Assembly (NCBI GenBank): GCA_965153455.1
Contig: OZ234501.1
Span: 558,001-622,000 of the forward strand
DNA from: Sphagnum compactum
Taxonomy: Eukaryota > Bryophyta > Sphagnopsida > Sphagnales
Length of the DNA stretch: 64,000 nt
Direction of reading: 5' to 3'
The first letter of the stretch is position 1. Each line of letters starts with the position of its first letter. The notes below the pieces were generated by a model that saw only the letters and a program-made list of their open reading frames with translations, was not told the origin of the DNA and did no database searches. Shown here piece after piece: positions 25,701-36,365 of the stretch. The position numbers and the translations under genes are program-made.

Positions 25701-28700
25701 CTAATTGTTGCTGTTAGGCAATGGTGAGGTCAAGAACTGGAAGGATATTATTTTTGTTTGTACTGAAGAGGATTTGGGTTTTGTGCAGAATTTATAAAAG
25801 TTTCTCTGATCTTGGTACTATAAGCCTCTTGTCCACTAACTCCAATCGTGTCCCTGCATATATGGAGACTTTCAATCTTTGGATGAAGTCATTGGCTGCA
25901 AGCCTTGAGTTTTTTGGCCAGGTTATGCAGATGCCATTGTACTTTGGTTACAAAGATATTTGGCCTCTACCCACTGTATGGAGCTGATGAAGTCAGCGAG
26001 GACGTTGTGATATATAAGTTGCTGTCATGGATGTCACTATTGTTCATGCTGCATGTTTGTTATTGGTTTTTTGTTCTAGTTTTGTCCCTTTTGTGTTGTT
26101 CTTTCTTCCCAACTCTATAAGTCCTTATCTTGAAGTTTTTCTTTGACTTTAAAAGGAGATGTTTTAACCTTGTTCAAGTTTTCTTATTTGTGAGTATGGA
26201 AATTTCTCAATGATCATGAAAGCTATTTGGTTAGGAATATTGTTCATACTCCTTTTGTTTCTGTTTTCTCCACTGTTTTCCTTTATGTTTTTCCCTTCTA
26301 TGGTGTTAGTTGCTAGCCAGTATCATGGCTTAGTCTTCTTGTCACTTCTGGACTTGCGGATTAGTGGTTATACTCGCCTATGCCAACTGTAGGGAGCTGA
26401 TGATAGCAACTTATCTAACTCATGTATGACAGTGGGTAAGGTTTAGGGTTTAGGTTGCTATCAGACATATTATTGCTGATGGTCCCTGAACAAGTGAGAG
26501 ACTGCCACTGTTGTTTATACTGACAATAGTATGTACTTTTAATGTTCAAGTTCTACCCTTCTGCGTTTTTCTTCTCAGTTCTTCAGTCCTTGTTTGGAAG
26601 TCTTTCTTTGATGTTAAGGAAAGGATTTCAATCTTGTTCCAGCTTACTTAATCATGAGTATGGAGATTTCTCAATTTGCATGAGAGTTATCTGGTTAGGA
26701 AGATTAAGGAGTGAAAGGTAAATGAAACATGTCTGAGTGGAATGACGTGGTCTCTGCAACAAGAGTGACTCTTTCTTCACCCTTACCATGATGACTCCTT
26801 GACACAGTTGCTGAACACCTAGAAGGGGGAAATGGGGTCCAACAGCTCAGAAGCCCTTGGTCATCACAATAGTTCACTAGAGAACCCACTGATTGAATTG
26901 GCTGCCATGTTCAACAGCATGTACCTACTAATGTTGGAGCCCAGAACAGTTGCAAGGTGACCAAAGGCCCTGTTAGCAAATCTGAAGGCCCGCTAACAAG
27001 AGGCAATCATGTGTATATACTGAATGATCACAAAGAGTTCAATGGATGCAACAACATTCTTACTGTACATTGATATACAGGTTAACCAGGTCAGATCCAC
27101 TGCAGGGAGGATTTATTTGGTGGGCCTCACTACAGTTTAGAGGCTCCATTTAATATCTGAAGTGTTGTCATTTTGGGGTTATGAACAGGTGAATGATTTG
27201 GATTCGCCTGATTGCCCAATGACCATGGCCACATCACATGTACACATGCACTATCCACCTCCAGCCATCTACTTTGCACCCCCTGCATCATCAATATCTC
27301 CATCTGTACCCTCTGTTCCTTTTCCACAACCCTGGTTCTGGCCTGGCCAATCAGGTTTTGGCAGTGATTTGGGGTTAATTCAGTCAGATGATGAGATTAC
27401 AGCTAGTTTTCTTATGCTTGATCCTGATCAAGAATTTGGCAGAGATAGTGTTAGTACAATTCTTGCAACAGATCTTGGTTTTGAAACAAGTAGTCCTTGG
27501 CTGCCACAAGATTCTCATGACATCCAGTTCCCAGATCTAACATCACCAAAACCAGTGGACATTTTGGCAAGACCTCTACCTGGGGAATCATCCAGAGAAG
27601 GTGCCATTACCAGCAACAGCAGGCTGCCATTAGACAGAGGTGAAATGATTGACTATAGTGAGACAAAACATTTAGAAAGTTACAATTCCCTTGATATGGG
27701 ATTAGGTGGTAATCATGGACAAAGTAGTTCCATTGTGAGAATTCCTTGGGATGTTGAAGGACCTGCAGCTGCTGTGGGTACACACTGGATGAATGGAACA
27801 AGCTCACGCAACAGCCCTGCACAGAGAGGCCCTGCTGTTCCTGTTGCACATCATCAACATGGAATGTTAATAGGGGATGCAAGATTGGCTCCCAGAAGCT
27901 GGCCTGCAACATCAGTTTCATCATCCCAGGAGATTCTTCCGGCTGGTGATTGTACAGGTTGGGAGCTACCTTTCCTTAACGGTTGGGTGCAGGGTCGGCA
28001 ACTAGCACATGCTGGATTGGGGTTGGGTGAGGCAACCATTAACAGGATGGGTCCACCGCAACAACTAGAGCGGCAGAATGAGGCAGTGTCGATTGCCTCC
28101 TCCAGGGTGATGGCAAGTGCTAGCATCAGGGCAGAAAATGAGTCCCAAATTGATGCCGGTGTAGTTTCTTTATCTTACCTTTGTCAAAGGCACCCAACTT
28201 GGTTCTGAGATGTTCTTAAGCACCAGAGATGTTGAATCCATTCTTCTCTTTGTTTCCATCAGCATGAAGGGATAATAACAGTGGCAATGTCAAATGCAGG
28301 TGCTGGAATGCGAGTTTACCCAAACCAAGGCATTCCAATTTCTAGAAGGGGGGGAACAGCAGGTATAGGTGCAGCAGAAACTGCTGTTGCACAGTCAGCA
28401 ATGGCAGCTGCTGTTGCCTCTGCTGAGCTTCCCTGTACAGTAAAACTCAGGATATGGCCTCATGATATAAAGCGTCCGAGTGCACTTCTGGATCCTGAAA
28501 TGTGCCGCCTTGTCATTCCACATGCTGTCTTATGCAGGTATGACCCTGGGGGAGAGCTGCCCTGGTTAGCAAGCTGCCCCTTATTGTGGATCTTGTTATG
28601 CTGAACAAATCAATGACTTCAAGTGTTGAAGTAGATAGTTCTGTAGTAGCCAGGAGCCAATTGCGATTGTGGGTGAGGGTGGACAGTGAAATGGGAGCTC

Positions 28701-31700
28701 ATTTTTCACCATGTGGGCGATTTCTAGCTGCTTGTGTTGCTTGTGTATTACCTGCATTTGATGCGGAGTATTCAATACTGCCAGCAACTGTGATGGGGTC
28801 ACCGAATTTTGGAACAAGAGCCCATTCTCCCACCCAACACCCTATCTCCACACAACAAGTCATTTATGAGCTCCGTGTATACTCTTTGGAAGAGGCTACG
28901 TAAGTAACATACCTTGAATTCATTTCCCTTTATTGATTGTGTGGATGCATTCCCACAGTTTATGGTTGATATTTGTGACGTCTTCTCAGCAGGAACATGT
29001 GGGTATGAATATGACTTGTAGCCATCATGTAGGTTCTTAAAGCTCTGTAGCTCCAAAGGGTCTTTTGTAGCTCAAATGGCAATCCTCTTCAAAGTTGTCA
29101 AATCCTCTTCAAATTGTCTTCAAAGTTTCCTTTACACCAGAGAATTGCTTCAAGAAAGAGAAATTTCTGTTGGGGAATCTTCAAATGATTATTTGAAGAT
29201 TATATTAAGTGGGGAGCTTGTCCTCTCAAGAAGGTCTTGCTCTTAAAATTCTCAATCTTTTATCTCTCTCTTTCTCTTCTTTCATTGTTTGGGTCTTTGC
29301 ATTTCTTGCTTTTTCTGTTTTCTTTTCCTCTGTATTTTGGTGTTCCTCTTTATTGTTGGGTTTATTGTTCTTTTCTCCTTCCCTTTTAGACTTTGTTACA
29401 CTAGCCAGAATTGTGGCTAAGTTTTCCTGTCACTACATGTCTTGTGACAGAAACTGAGTTTTGATGTTGATTAATGCTTGCCATTGTCCTCAAACCACTG
29501 TCAGGAGCCGATGAAGTGAGTGGTAATGTTGTGCTAGGTGGTCAGTACCATACCTGTTGCTGTGGATTTCTCTGGACATGTGTATGTTTGTCACTTTCGT
29601 TCAAACCACTCAGTCTTGTTTCTGATTTTAGTTCTCTTTTATTGTGGGTTGGGTCTTCCTCTTTTTCATGCTTGCTATAGTCAATTGCCATATGTTGTAA
29701 GATCTGAAAATGTGTTGGTCTCAGTCCTGTTTATGATTAATTAAATTGCAAGCATGGAGAAATTCTTAGTACTTACAAAGATAGTTATTGACGTATTTTT
29801 ATTATTAAGGTCAACAGTTTTTCAATGTCTTTCTTCTGTTGGGAGATAGTCAGTTTTCTGAGTGCATCACAGGGATCAGTTGAATCAGAGAACTGGTTTT
29901 GGTGACAATTGAAACCAAAAGGTGACACAGTGGCCAGCAAAGAGAGGGCCTTCAACCCCCATGCTATCAGTCCTGTCTCCTGATCCATTTTGTCAGTTAC
30001 AAAGCATAATTATCTGATCAATCTAAGCAGTTGAGTCTGTTTGAGAGATAGCTTCCATCCACATACTGTCTTAAACTTCAGTTCCATCCACCTAGGCTTT
30101 CAAAAGGTTGATGTGCACAAGTATGCATGGGTTAAGGGCTGACATGTAGATGGTTCATTTCTTTTTTCAGGTTTGGTCAAGTTCTAGCTTCAAGAGCAGT
30201 GAGGGCAGCGCATTGCCTTACTTCTATCCAGGTCCTTATCTAGCCCTTTCACAGAAGGAACCTGTGATCTTCTCTTGTCAGAATTTGTCCTTAGGCAGTC
30301 TACAGAAGGTCTTATCTTCTGCACAGAGAGCATGAAAGTTGGATCATCCTTTGGTCATGTGGGTTCAATGCCCATACATTTGGTAAACAGCTCATTTCTA
30401 AAACTCTTCACAGAAGGGCACTGACTGCTCTCTGGCTGAAAAAGAGGCCAATGTTGATCTATTTAATTGGCCCCTGATACCATGTTGACAAAAATAAGTG
30501 CACGCCATCATTCATCCTTGGGAGGGTTGTTGGCAAGTTCCTTAGAACATTGACTTGGCTGAAAGCTTAATTTGATCTGTTCTACCCCTGATGCCATGTT
30601 ACAAAAAGAAGATTGTGCCACCATTCATATTTAGGAGGTCAATTGGCAAAGTCTCAAATTAGGTTTAGAAGATTTTGTGCAATTCTTTACAAGTGGATTA
30701 GCCTGTCAGTCATGAGGTTTCAATAGGTTTGGGCCAAGGTATACCCTTCACTTAACCTTGGATCTTTGGCTAGACTGAAGACCTACTTGGATCTATTATA
30801 CCCTTGACCCTATGTTAACAAATGAAGAGTTTGGCATTATTTTTCCTCTATAGGTCGGTCGGTGAGTTCTTTGCCAGTGGGTTGCCAATCAGTCAAAAGG
30901 TTTCAGCACAATTGGGCTAATGCATATTTGGGCCTGTGACCCTTCTCCAACTAGCTCACTTCCCCCCACCTGTATAATTATGGAGATCATTAACTATGCT
31001 TTATGCATTCAAAGCCATGAAGTCCTAATGTAGGGATTCTAAAGAGCCAGAGCATGCTGCTTCGCAAGGAAGCATGATGGTTATCGCATTCATGCAAGCA
31101 TTCCCACCTTATAGGTAGGTAGGTGAGTCACTTCAGTTATCCTCAGATGAAGACGGGCTAATGGGATAAAAGTCACCAGTTGAAATCTTGGCTCCAACTT
31201 GAATATCAGAATCCTCTATGTGGCAAAACCTAAATGCACTTTTAGATTACCAATTTGTTTCGTTGGTGGGAATGGAATGATTGTACAAACCTAATAGGAA
31301 TGGCCAAGGGGTTGAACCCTTTTGCAAATGGATTGTTCACCAAAATATCCTCTGTAAGTCCTTTGGAAAAAGGTCCAACTGATTCAAAGTTTCAAATTAG
31401 GTTTAGAAGGATTCTGGTATTCAAGAGGGGCAAGTTTGGTGACCTGTCTTGTGGAGGGCTTTTAGCCCCACTCAACAATGTTTGTCACTCTGGGATAACT
31501 AATGGCACTACATTCCTCTTGGTAATAATGTGTAGATGTATGTCATTGCCATTCCTGGGGCTTTGCGCCATGGTTTGTGCGGGTTATGGGGTTTCTCAGT
31601 ATTGGACAGATGAGCATACTTAGGAGCTTGCGTCTCTAAATTGTGGAGCTAACTCTGGTGGGGATGATGAAGATGAATTAGTTGGAGAGTGATTTCTGAG

Positions 31701-33899
31701 TTTGGTTCCTTACCCCTGCTTTGGAACATTAAGTGTCCATATTGGCATCTGTGTGAATAATCAATCTTGTAGCAAGGGGTGTTGAAAAAAAAGTCATCAA
31801 GCTTAATATTCTAATGTTGGTGTGTGCTTTGCTGGGTATGCAGTTTTCACCAACATCAGGCCACTTGTTGTTAGCTTATGGACGGCGACACAACTCTCTA
31901 CTTAAAAGCCTTATTGTTGATGGGACAACTACCATTCCTGTTTATACAGTCCTTGAGGTTGTTTCTTTCACTTCCACACAAGAAATTAAACTTTGATTTG
32001 TTTTATGTTGGCTGCTGAGGATGGATAATGCCTTTATGCCCCAGCACATGGTATGCCCAACTTAGTATGGTTTTGTACTTTCTGCCATCTTTGGCATAAT
32101 TGGCACCAGGAGACTTCTGTCACAATGGAATGCCCCCACCTGAATCCCAGCCTAACAATAGTATGGTATTGGTACTTACTTCCATCTTTGGGGTAATTGG
32201 CACCTGGAGACTTCAGTCACAGTGGAATGCTTCTCCAGAATGTCAGCCTAACTAATAGCAGAAAATATGTTGGATTAGGTTGGGTTCTTTAAGCCTATTC
32301 ATGTCCAGGGGTCTTTTTGGGATGTCAAATTTCACTGTGTTGAAAGATCACTTTATCTGGATGAAGAAATGTGATGCTACTCACTCAAAATTTATGGGCA
32401 TTACTATAATTAGCTACAAACTGGTGAATGTCAACACATCTTCTGGGCTTCTCACTTTTTTGCACGCTCTGAGTGCAGGTATACAGAGTTGTGGATATGG
32501 AGCTCGTGAGAGTCCTTCCAAGTGTGGAAGATGAAGTCAATGTTGCTTGCTTCCATCCCCAAGTTGGTGGTGGCCTTGTGTATGGGACCAAGGTGTTAAT
32601 CTGGCACCCCTACTGATCCAAGAGACCTAAAATGGGGCTCAAGAGATTTGAAACTGACTGCATTTGGTTAAGCAACCAAATTTCCTGCTTCATGTCATAA
32701 GACTAAATTTGAGTGATGATCAGCAATGTCTCAGTTAGTCTTCAAGGTCCATCTGGACATTGAACTTTCACATTCTTAGGTTACTCTTTGTTCAAGCCTG
32801 AGACAGCTTTTCTCTGGATTAAGGTATTAATCTGCATAGGGATATTAGGCCACATCTATAGATAGCACAAACTAATGGCAGCATGACTAAGAACCTTTTG
32901 TCTAAGTCAAGATTACTACATACTAGGCTTTGCTGGTGGTATGAAAGGCTCTACTGATTACTTGTCAGACTACTCTCTAGTGCATTTAACATGGGAAAAC
33001 AAAAATTTGAAGACTACAGAAGGTTTCCAGAAAGAAAATCAGATAATTATTTGTCCAAACTAACCATCCAAATTGTTTCAATCCTCCACCTGGGTGATCC
33101 AGAAGACTGCTAAAGAGTTCAGGACTTGGGGTTTTATAGCCCAAGGTTCCGCAGGAAATTGGAAGGTGGTAGGCCTTTATCATTTGGTTGCAGTCGGTTG
33201 CATTATTTATGTTGGTGGGATTAACAGCTGTGGAGAGTGCCCTCTGTTGACCTCAAATTCTATGTGCCTTGCCAGAAGTTAGTTATGGCAGTGCCTGAAT
33301 TTTTTAGACTGTTTGCTGTACTGGATTATTAGTTCCTCTGCTTGAAGTCTGGTGAAAGATTTCTTATAAGGCATTCGGACGTGGGTATGGGTGTGGTTAC
33401 AGGAAGGGAAGCTTAGGATACTAGTACATGACAGGAGCTCTGGACTTTTGAATCCTCATCAAGGTCTTGAAGATGAGCTTGTTGAGGTATACTTGGCTTT
33501 CCAGAAGAACAGAAGTTTCAGAGGTCTTACAGTTAAGATTTTGATGGTTGTTTTCATTGGTGTATGATGATTTAGGTGGTGGTTTAGCTATTAGCCTTTG
33601 TAGTGAACAGCTGCACAGTACATCATCATCAGAAATAGTAAAAGCTGAGTCTTACTGTGGCTATTCGAAAGCCTGTAAATGCATGATGTGTTTTAGGTTG
33701 CTCAAAAGACCTGTTCTAGGGTGATTGTATCATGTTACATCTAGTAGCCAGACTATCCTTTAGCCTTACTAGTTCTAGCAAGACTTCACAATTTCACTTC
33801 AACACTCCATTATTTGTACAGGTTCCAGGTTTTTCTTATGTGGATCAATTTGTGCTTTTGCAGCAGACAGCAGACAGACAAAGTTTTGGGGACATTTAG
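19534..33899 (+). CDS. AMBRA1: AMBRA1-like WD40-repeat protein, 14 exons
   Basis: I joined 19534-19727, 21235-21351, 23076-23160, 23513-23621, 24113-24180, 24438-24563, 27189-28160, 28263-28537, 28687-28899, 30171-30231, 31844-31957, 32479-32592, 33403-33486 and 33822-33899. All introns are GT-AG, all phases agree, and the total is 2610 nt (869 residues). An in-frame TAG two codons upstream fixes the start. Residues about 1-65 carry the plant-family N-terminus (GGNVVRLLAWREV). About 88-215 hold three WD40 units (FSPDGNTLAST, ASGSLDNEVRLWD, GDLLAVASGHKLYIW). About 234-557 is a long low-complexity linker. About 560-840 is the conserved C-terminal half (FSPCGRFLAACVACVLP, LVYGTKEGKLRIL). Family knowledge: animal AMBRA1 is a scaffold in Beclin-1 autophagy and a CUL4-DDB1 substrate receptor; the plant role is less clear. 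Family identity is strong; exon 14 is tentative. Confidence 0.87.
20310..20660 (+). repeat. intronic repeat copy 1 (intron 1)
   Basis: A pyrimidine-rich head (CTTTTTCCTGCC...TTCTTTTTC) is followed by GCCAGCACTAGGCTGAGTCA, then GAGAGCTGATAAAG and GTCACTACCATACGAGTTGC. The same ordered words recur in introns 2, 6 and 9. Confidence 0.55.
21235..21351 (+). CDS. AMBRA1: AMBRA1-like exon 2
   Basis: Acceptor TTCCATTAG, donor CA|GTATGT. Residues 65-103 include LEAESLRHC and the start of WD repeat 1 (STIAAAFSPDGNTLAST). Too short and too spliced to appear as an open frame of its own. Confidence 0.85.
21900..22560 (+). repeat. intronic repeat copy 2 (intron 2)
   Basis: A long T/C-rich head is followed by CATCATGGCTGAATTTTCC, TTATGACACAAACTC, GATTAATGCTTAGCA, TGAAGTCAGTAGGATG and ATATGGAGAAATTCTC. 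It aligns in order with the intron 9 copy. Confidence 0.6.
23076..23160 (+). CDS. AMBRA1: AMBRA1-like exon 3
   Basis: Acceptor ATGTGCAG, donor GGGTG|GTATGT. Encodes HGDHTVKIICCQTG and LSGHRRTPWV, the end of WD repeat 1 and the link to repeat 2. Confidence 0.87.
23513..23621 (+). CDS. AMBRA1: AMBRA1-like exon 4
   Basis: Acceptor TGTTACAG, donor TTTT|GTAATA. WD repeat 2: VRFHPRSSEVLASGSLD then NEVRLWDATTAEC. The DDB1-binding WDxR signature is incomplete here (WDAT instead of WDxR). Confidence 0.88.
24113..24180 (+). CDS. AMBRA1: AMBRA1-like exon 5
   Basis: Acceptor TTTTTAG, donor AAG|GTGGAA. Encodes YRPIASLAFHSQGDLLAVAS, the first half of WD repeat 3. Confidence 0.87.
24438..24563 (+). CDS. 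AMBRA1: AMBRA1-like exon 6
   Basis: Acceptor TGGGCAG, donor GAG|GTTTGT. Encodes LYIWQFTKEGEG (end of repeat 3), then TRRSLRAVHFPPHAAPFLLT. Confidence 0.87.
25960..26235 (+). repeat. intronic repeat copy 3 (intron 6)
   Basis: Starts near GGAGCTGATGAAGTCAGCGA and ends GAGTATGGAAATTTCTC...GCTATTTGGTTAGGAA. The tail is repeated about 464 bp downstream in copy 4. Confidence 0.55.
26240..26705 (+). repeat. intronic repeat copy 4 (intron 6)
   Basis: A pyrimidine head is followed by GCTAGCCAGTATCATGGCTT, GGGAGCTGATGATAGC and a tail GAGTATGGAGATTTCTC...GTTATCTGGTTAGGAA. Contains a telomere-type GGTTTAGGGTTTAGG near 26440. Confidence 0.55.
27189..28160 (+). CDS. AMBRA1: AMBRA1-like exon 7, long linker exon
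   Basis: The largest exon (324 codons), with acceptor ATGAACAG and donor GGT|GTAGTT, both in phase 0. It opens with the family-conserved VNDLDSPDCPMTMATS and then runs through Ser/Gly/Pro-rich, probably disordered sequence. An open frame continues about 48 nt into intron 7, so intron retention would add a short tail and a stop. Confidence 0.85.
28263..28537 (+). CDS. AMBRA1: AMBRA1-like exon 8
   Basis: Acceptor CCATCAG, donor CAG|GTATGA. An Ala/Gly-rich start is followed by the conserved KLRIWPHDIKRPSALLDPE and CRLVIPHAVLC. Confidence 0.83.
28687..28899 (+). CDS. AMBRA1: AMBRA1-like exon 9
   Basis: Acceptor GTGGACAG, donor CTAC|GTAAGT. Encodes SEMGAHFSPCGRFLAACVAC and ends YELRVYSLEEAT, part of the C-terminal beta-propeller half. 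Confidence 0.85.
29225..29790 (+). repeat. intronic repeat copy 5 (intron 9)
   Basis: The fullest copy: T/C-rich head, CACTAGCCAGAATTGTGGCT, CTTGTGACAGAAACTGAG, GATTAATGCTTGCCA, GGAGCCGATGAAGTGAG, GGTCAGTACCATACCTGTTG and a tail GCATGGAGAAATTCTTAG. Confidence 0.6.
30171..30231 (+). CDS. AMBRA1: AMBRA1-like exon 10
   Basis: A 61-nt exon with acceptor TTTTTTCAG and donor CAG|GTCCTT. Encodes FGQVLASRAVRAAHCLTSIQ in phase with exons 9 and 11. Confidence 0.85.
30465..30950 (-). repeat. LTR/primer-site-like repeat remnants in intron 10
   Basis: Three imperfect copies of a word like GATCTGTTCTACCCCTGATGCCATGTTAACA (around 30460, 30575 and 30790) with similar downstream DNA. Read on the minus strand the first gives TGTCAACATGGTATCAGGGG, close to an LTR end plus the standard tRNA-Met primer site of plant copia elements. 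It is probably a decayed LTR element. This family differs from the copia nest at 42-64 kb. Confidence 0.35.
31844..31957 (+). CDS. AMBRA1: AMBRA1-like exon 11
   Basis: Acceptor GTATGCAG, donor GAG|GTTGTT, phase 0 at both ends. Encodes FSPTSGHLLLAYGRRHNSLL and ends VYTVLE. Confidence 0.86.
32066..32260 (+). repeat. tandem duplication in intron 11, period about 97 bp
   Basis: CCATCTTTGGCATAATTGGC at 32085 recurs as CCATCTTTGGGGTAATTGGC at 32182. Both are followed by a GGAGACTTC(T/A)GTCACA(A/G)TGGAATGC segment. Confidence 0.75.
32479..32592 (+). CDS. AMBRA1: AMBRA1-like exon 12
   Basis: Acceptor GAGTGCAG, donor AAG|GTGTTA. Encodes VYRVVDMELVRVLPSVEDEV then FHPQVGGGLVYGTK. Without splicing the frame would read VLIWHPY and stop, a possible alternative C-terminus. 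Confidence 0.85.
33403..33486 (+). CDS. AMBRA1: AMBRA1-like exon 13
   Basis: Acceptor GTTACAG, donor GAG|GTATAC, phase 0. Encodes EGKLRILVHDRSSGLLNPHQ then GLEDELVE. The join GTK|EGKLRIL restores a motif I associate with the plant family. Confidence 0.82.
33822..33899 (+). CDS. AMBRA1: AMBRA1-like exon 14, tentative terminal exon
   Basis: Acceptor TTTGTACAG, phase 0, 25 codons beginning VPGFSYVDQF and ending at TAG (33897-33899). The initial Val-Pro resembles what I recall of plant family members. A rival terminal exon lies at 34090-34137. Confidence 0.45.
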   Translation, partial: VPGFSYVDQFVLLQQTADRQSFGDI

Positions 33900-34089
33900 G
33901 AGGCCTTGTGAAATCACTTCTTGAAACCTCTTTGCTTCCTAGTCCCTAAACCAAAATATGTACTTATCCACGTGCACATTGTGATAAATGCTCTGAAGTG
34001 AGGGTGGGCAGTTGCACCCTGTTTGAAGTTGGAGAAGATGCAAAACATAATGGAGCATGAAGATGAGCTCTGAAACTTTTATCTTTTAG

Positions 34090-34137
34090 GTTGTAGTAGC
34101 AGAATGTCACCCTCCACAACATGGCCGTGTGTCATAA
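34090..34137 (+). other. alternative terminal exon of the AMBRA1-like gene
   Basis: A strong pyrimidine-rich acceptor (TTTTATCTTTTAG) is followed in phase 0 by 15 codons (VVVAECHPPQHGRVS) and TAA. It could replace exon 14, giving an 859-residue protein. Confidence 0.35.
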
Positions 34138-34139
34138 AG

Positions 34140-35105
34140 CCCTTGGTTTTTGCTTGAATTGGTAAAACTGCCGTCTTCAATTCTTTTGCCTTTGCAAAGT
34201 AGTACACAGTAGTGGAAATTGAGCATTTTCTTGTAAGTTGGTTTGCAGCATAGATGCTCTCATTTCCCTGATTGCCAGCAGTTGCGATTCCATTTGTCCC
34301 TGAATTTGCCAACTTTTCTTTGCTGGCAAGTGTTGCTTGAGCAGTCTTCTGGAGAGGCACCAAATTCAATTGCCTGGTATTGTATCTCGCTGAAATAATT
34401 TCTTCTTCAAGAAATACTGTGGGACTGGTTGAAAAGTACCTGGAGAAGCTGCAAGAGATTACACTAAAAATTGGAGAATATATGCCAGTGAGAAGTTCCA
34501 TTATTTGTTGATATGGAAAATGTGATGAGATGCTCAGCGGAGGTGGCTACTTGAGCCTTGGATGATGATATCATCATCTATTCTTTACAGTTCTTCAGAT
34601 CTATTCTGATACATGGGGAGGGAAGGAGATGCTGGGAGAATTGCACCCCAAGACACAAGGCAATCCAAATAGCATGAGGCATAAATTAAGGTTCAACTAG
34701 CAATAATGTTTCTTTAGAGTTATTGGTGAGCATCAATCAGCATGTAAGTTCCAAATCCAGGTGTGCTATTATGGATTAAAGATTGAAAAATCTATGGGAA
34801 ATGAATGGGAAGGTGTTTGAAGGTGTTGAACTAAAGCCAAAGGACATTAGAAGTATGTGAGAGGGATCTCGAGTCAGTACCTGTACTCTATGTATTATTC
34901 TAGAATCAAAGGACCCGATCCATTGATTTCTAGAAGAAAGGACAGAAATGCAGCTGGTACTACTCAAACAGAACCAATGCCATATGTTGAACAATTGGAG
35001 TAGACTTAGTATCTTGTTAGCTGGAGCAAGTGTTTTGCAAATGTTTTCGAATTGTGAAGAATGACAAAAAAATCTATATGCAATCGAGGAACCTCCAACA
35101 AGAAG
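34140..35105. other. 3' flank of the AMBRA1-like gene
   Basis: Probably 3' UTR, then intergenic DNA. A 140-codon minus-strand frame (34079-34501) overlaps the gene end and has no recognisable domain; I treat it as chance. No clear poly(A) signal was fixed. Confidence 0.45.
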
Positions 35106-35109
35106 TCAG

Positions 35110-35800
35110 TGAATGGGTATAAGTTTATTATGAACGTTTGTTAAAACTTACAAATTTTTTGCAAGTTAAGGTCACTAATGTGTTGCTTAATACTAATTTC
35201 AGAGCATGTTTGCAACCATACCTTAGACTAGTAGCGGCAAATGTGACAAGAGATACTTTTATCAAACATAAAGAAACTACATTGATCTATGAAGAAAATG
35301 GACCAGTTATAGTAACTTACAGTGCCTTGATAATTCACCCAGAGTCCAAACTAGTTGCACAACCTATAGTCATTTATACTATTGCTAAACAATAGCTAAC
35401 TTGTTCAAACTATGGTACAAAAGATCATGCCAAATAAACTTGTCATAACAAGAAAAAAAAAACTTGTAACACCTATTGTTCCCACTAAAATTGTTGAACA
35501 AGTAGCTAAAGTTATTACATAGCTTGTCAAACCAACTAGAGCACCATTGAGATATCCTTGCATTATTTGTTCTAGTTTTGAACACCATGCACTTGATTGT
35601 CCCATAAAAACAAAGGTTTAAAACATGTTCCGAACTAAGCCAACCACTACTACCACTGTAGTAGCAAAAGCCTCTAAACCTAATAATATACTAATTAATG
35701 TAGTTGTTGTTATCAAGACACGTATCCAAGTACCAAAGCAATAAGTGCTTAAAGAACGTGACCCAAAGAAAACAAAATCAATAGCTAATTAGTAAACTAA
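35110..35800 (+). pseudogene. Ty3/gypsy gag remnant with zinc knuckle
   Basis: An open stretch at 35138-35395 reads like the C-terminal part of a plant gypsy gag (FLQVKVTNVL, LQPYLRLVAANVTRDTF). After stops, a complete CX2CX4HX4C zinc knuckle follows at 35559-35600 (CIICSSFEHHALDC), and a basic, Thr-rich tail with stops. Capsid and nucleocapsid proteins of this type package element RNA. The copy is dead, and no LTR or primer site was found. Confidence 0.6.
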
Positions 35801-36365
35801 ATAACAAATGTGTAAGGGAAATACTTAGGCATGTTAGCAAATAATAGAAATATTAAACATATTTAACTAAGTCTCTTTTGGGAAATGTCAAAACATAGCA
35901 TGTTGAAATCCACTGTGATGATATGACATATGGATAATGATACTAGATAGTAAGTTCACTATGTCAACATGACTGACAGACATGCTAACTATTTGTCGAT
36001 ATGATGCGAAATGGTTACAATTGTTTCTTGTAACTGCTAAAGGTCATATCGGTATGGTGGTAAAGTTGTCACAAGAGGCTTAGAGAGGACATGATGAGGA
36101 TTATTCTGAACAATTGTAGTGTTGTCTCTAAGTGAAAAAAATACTTTGTGAAGGAAGCATAGCATGTACTTTTTATGATTTATTGAAGCCTGAGTATTTT
36201 CCCAATTGTTGTTCATAGTCTTTGATAATGGTAGAATGGTAAAGTGTAGTTCTTCAACATTAATAAGGAATTCTCCAACAATAATCCAGATGCCCTAATA
36301 AATATTTTTACATGGTATTTATATTAATAGAGTAGGACAAGAATCCAAAGCGGTACAAAAATGTA

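Noticed and set aside
34079-34501. 140-codon minus-strand gene after AMBRA1
   Set aside because: Antisense to the gene's last exon/3' UTR, no recognisable domain, no splice or promoter context.
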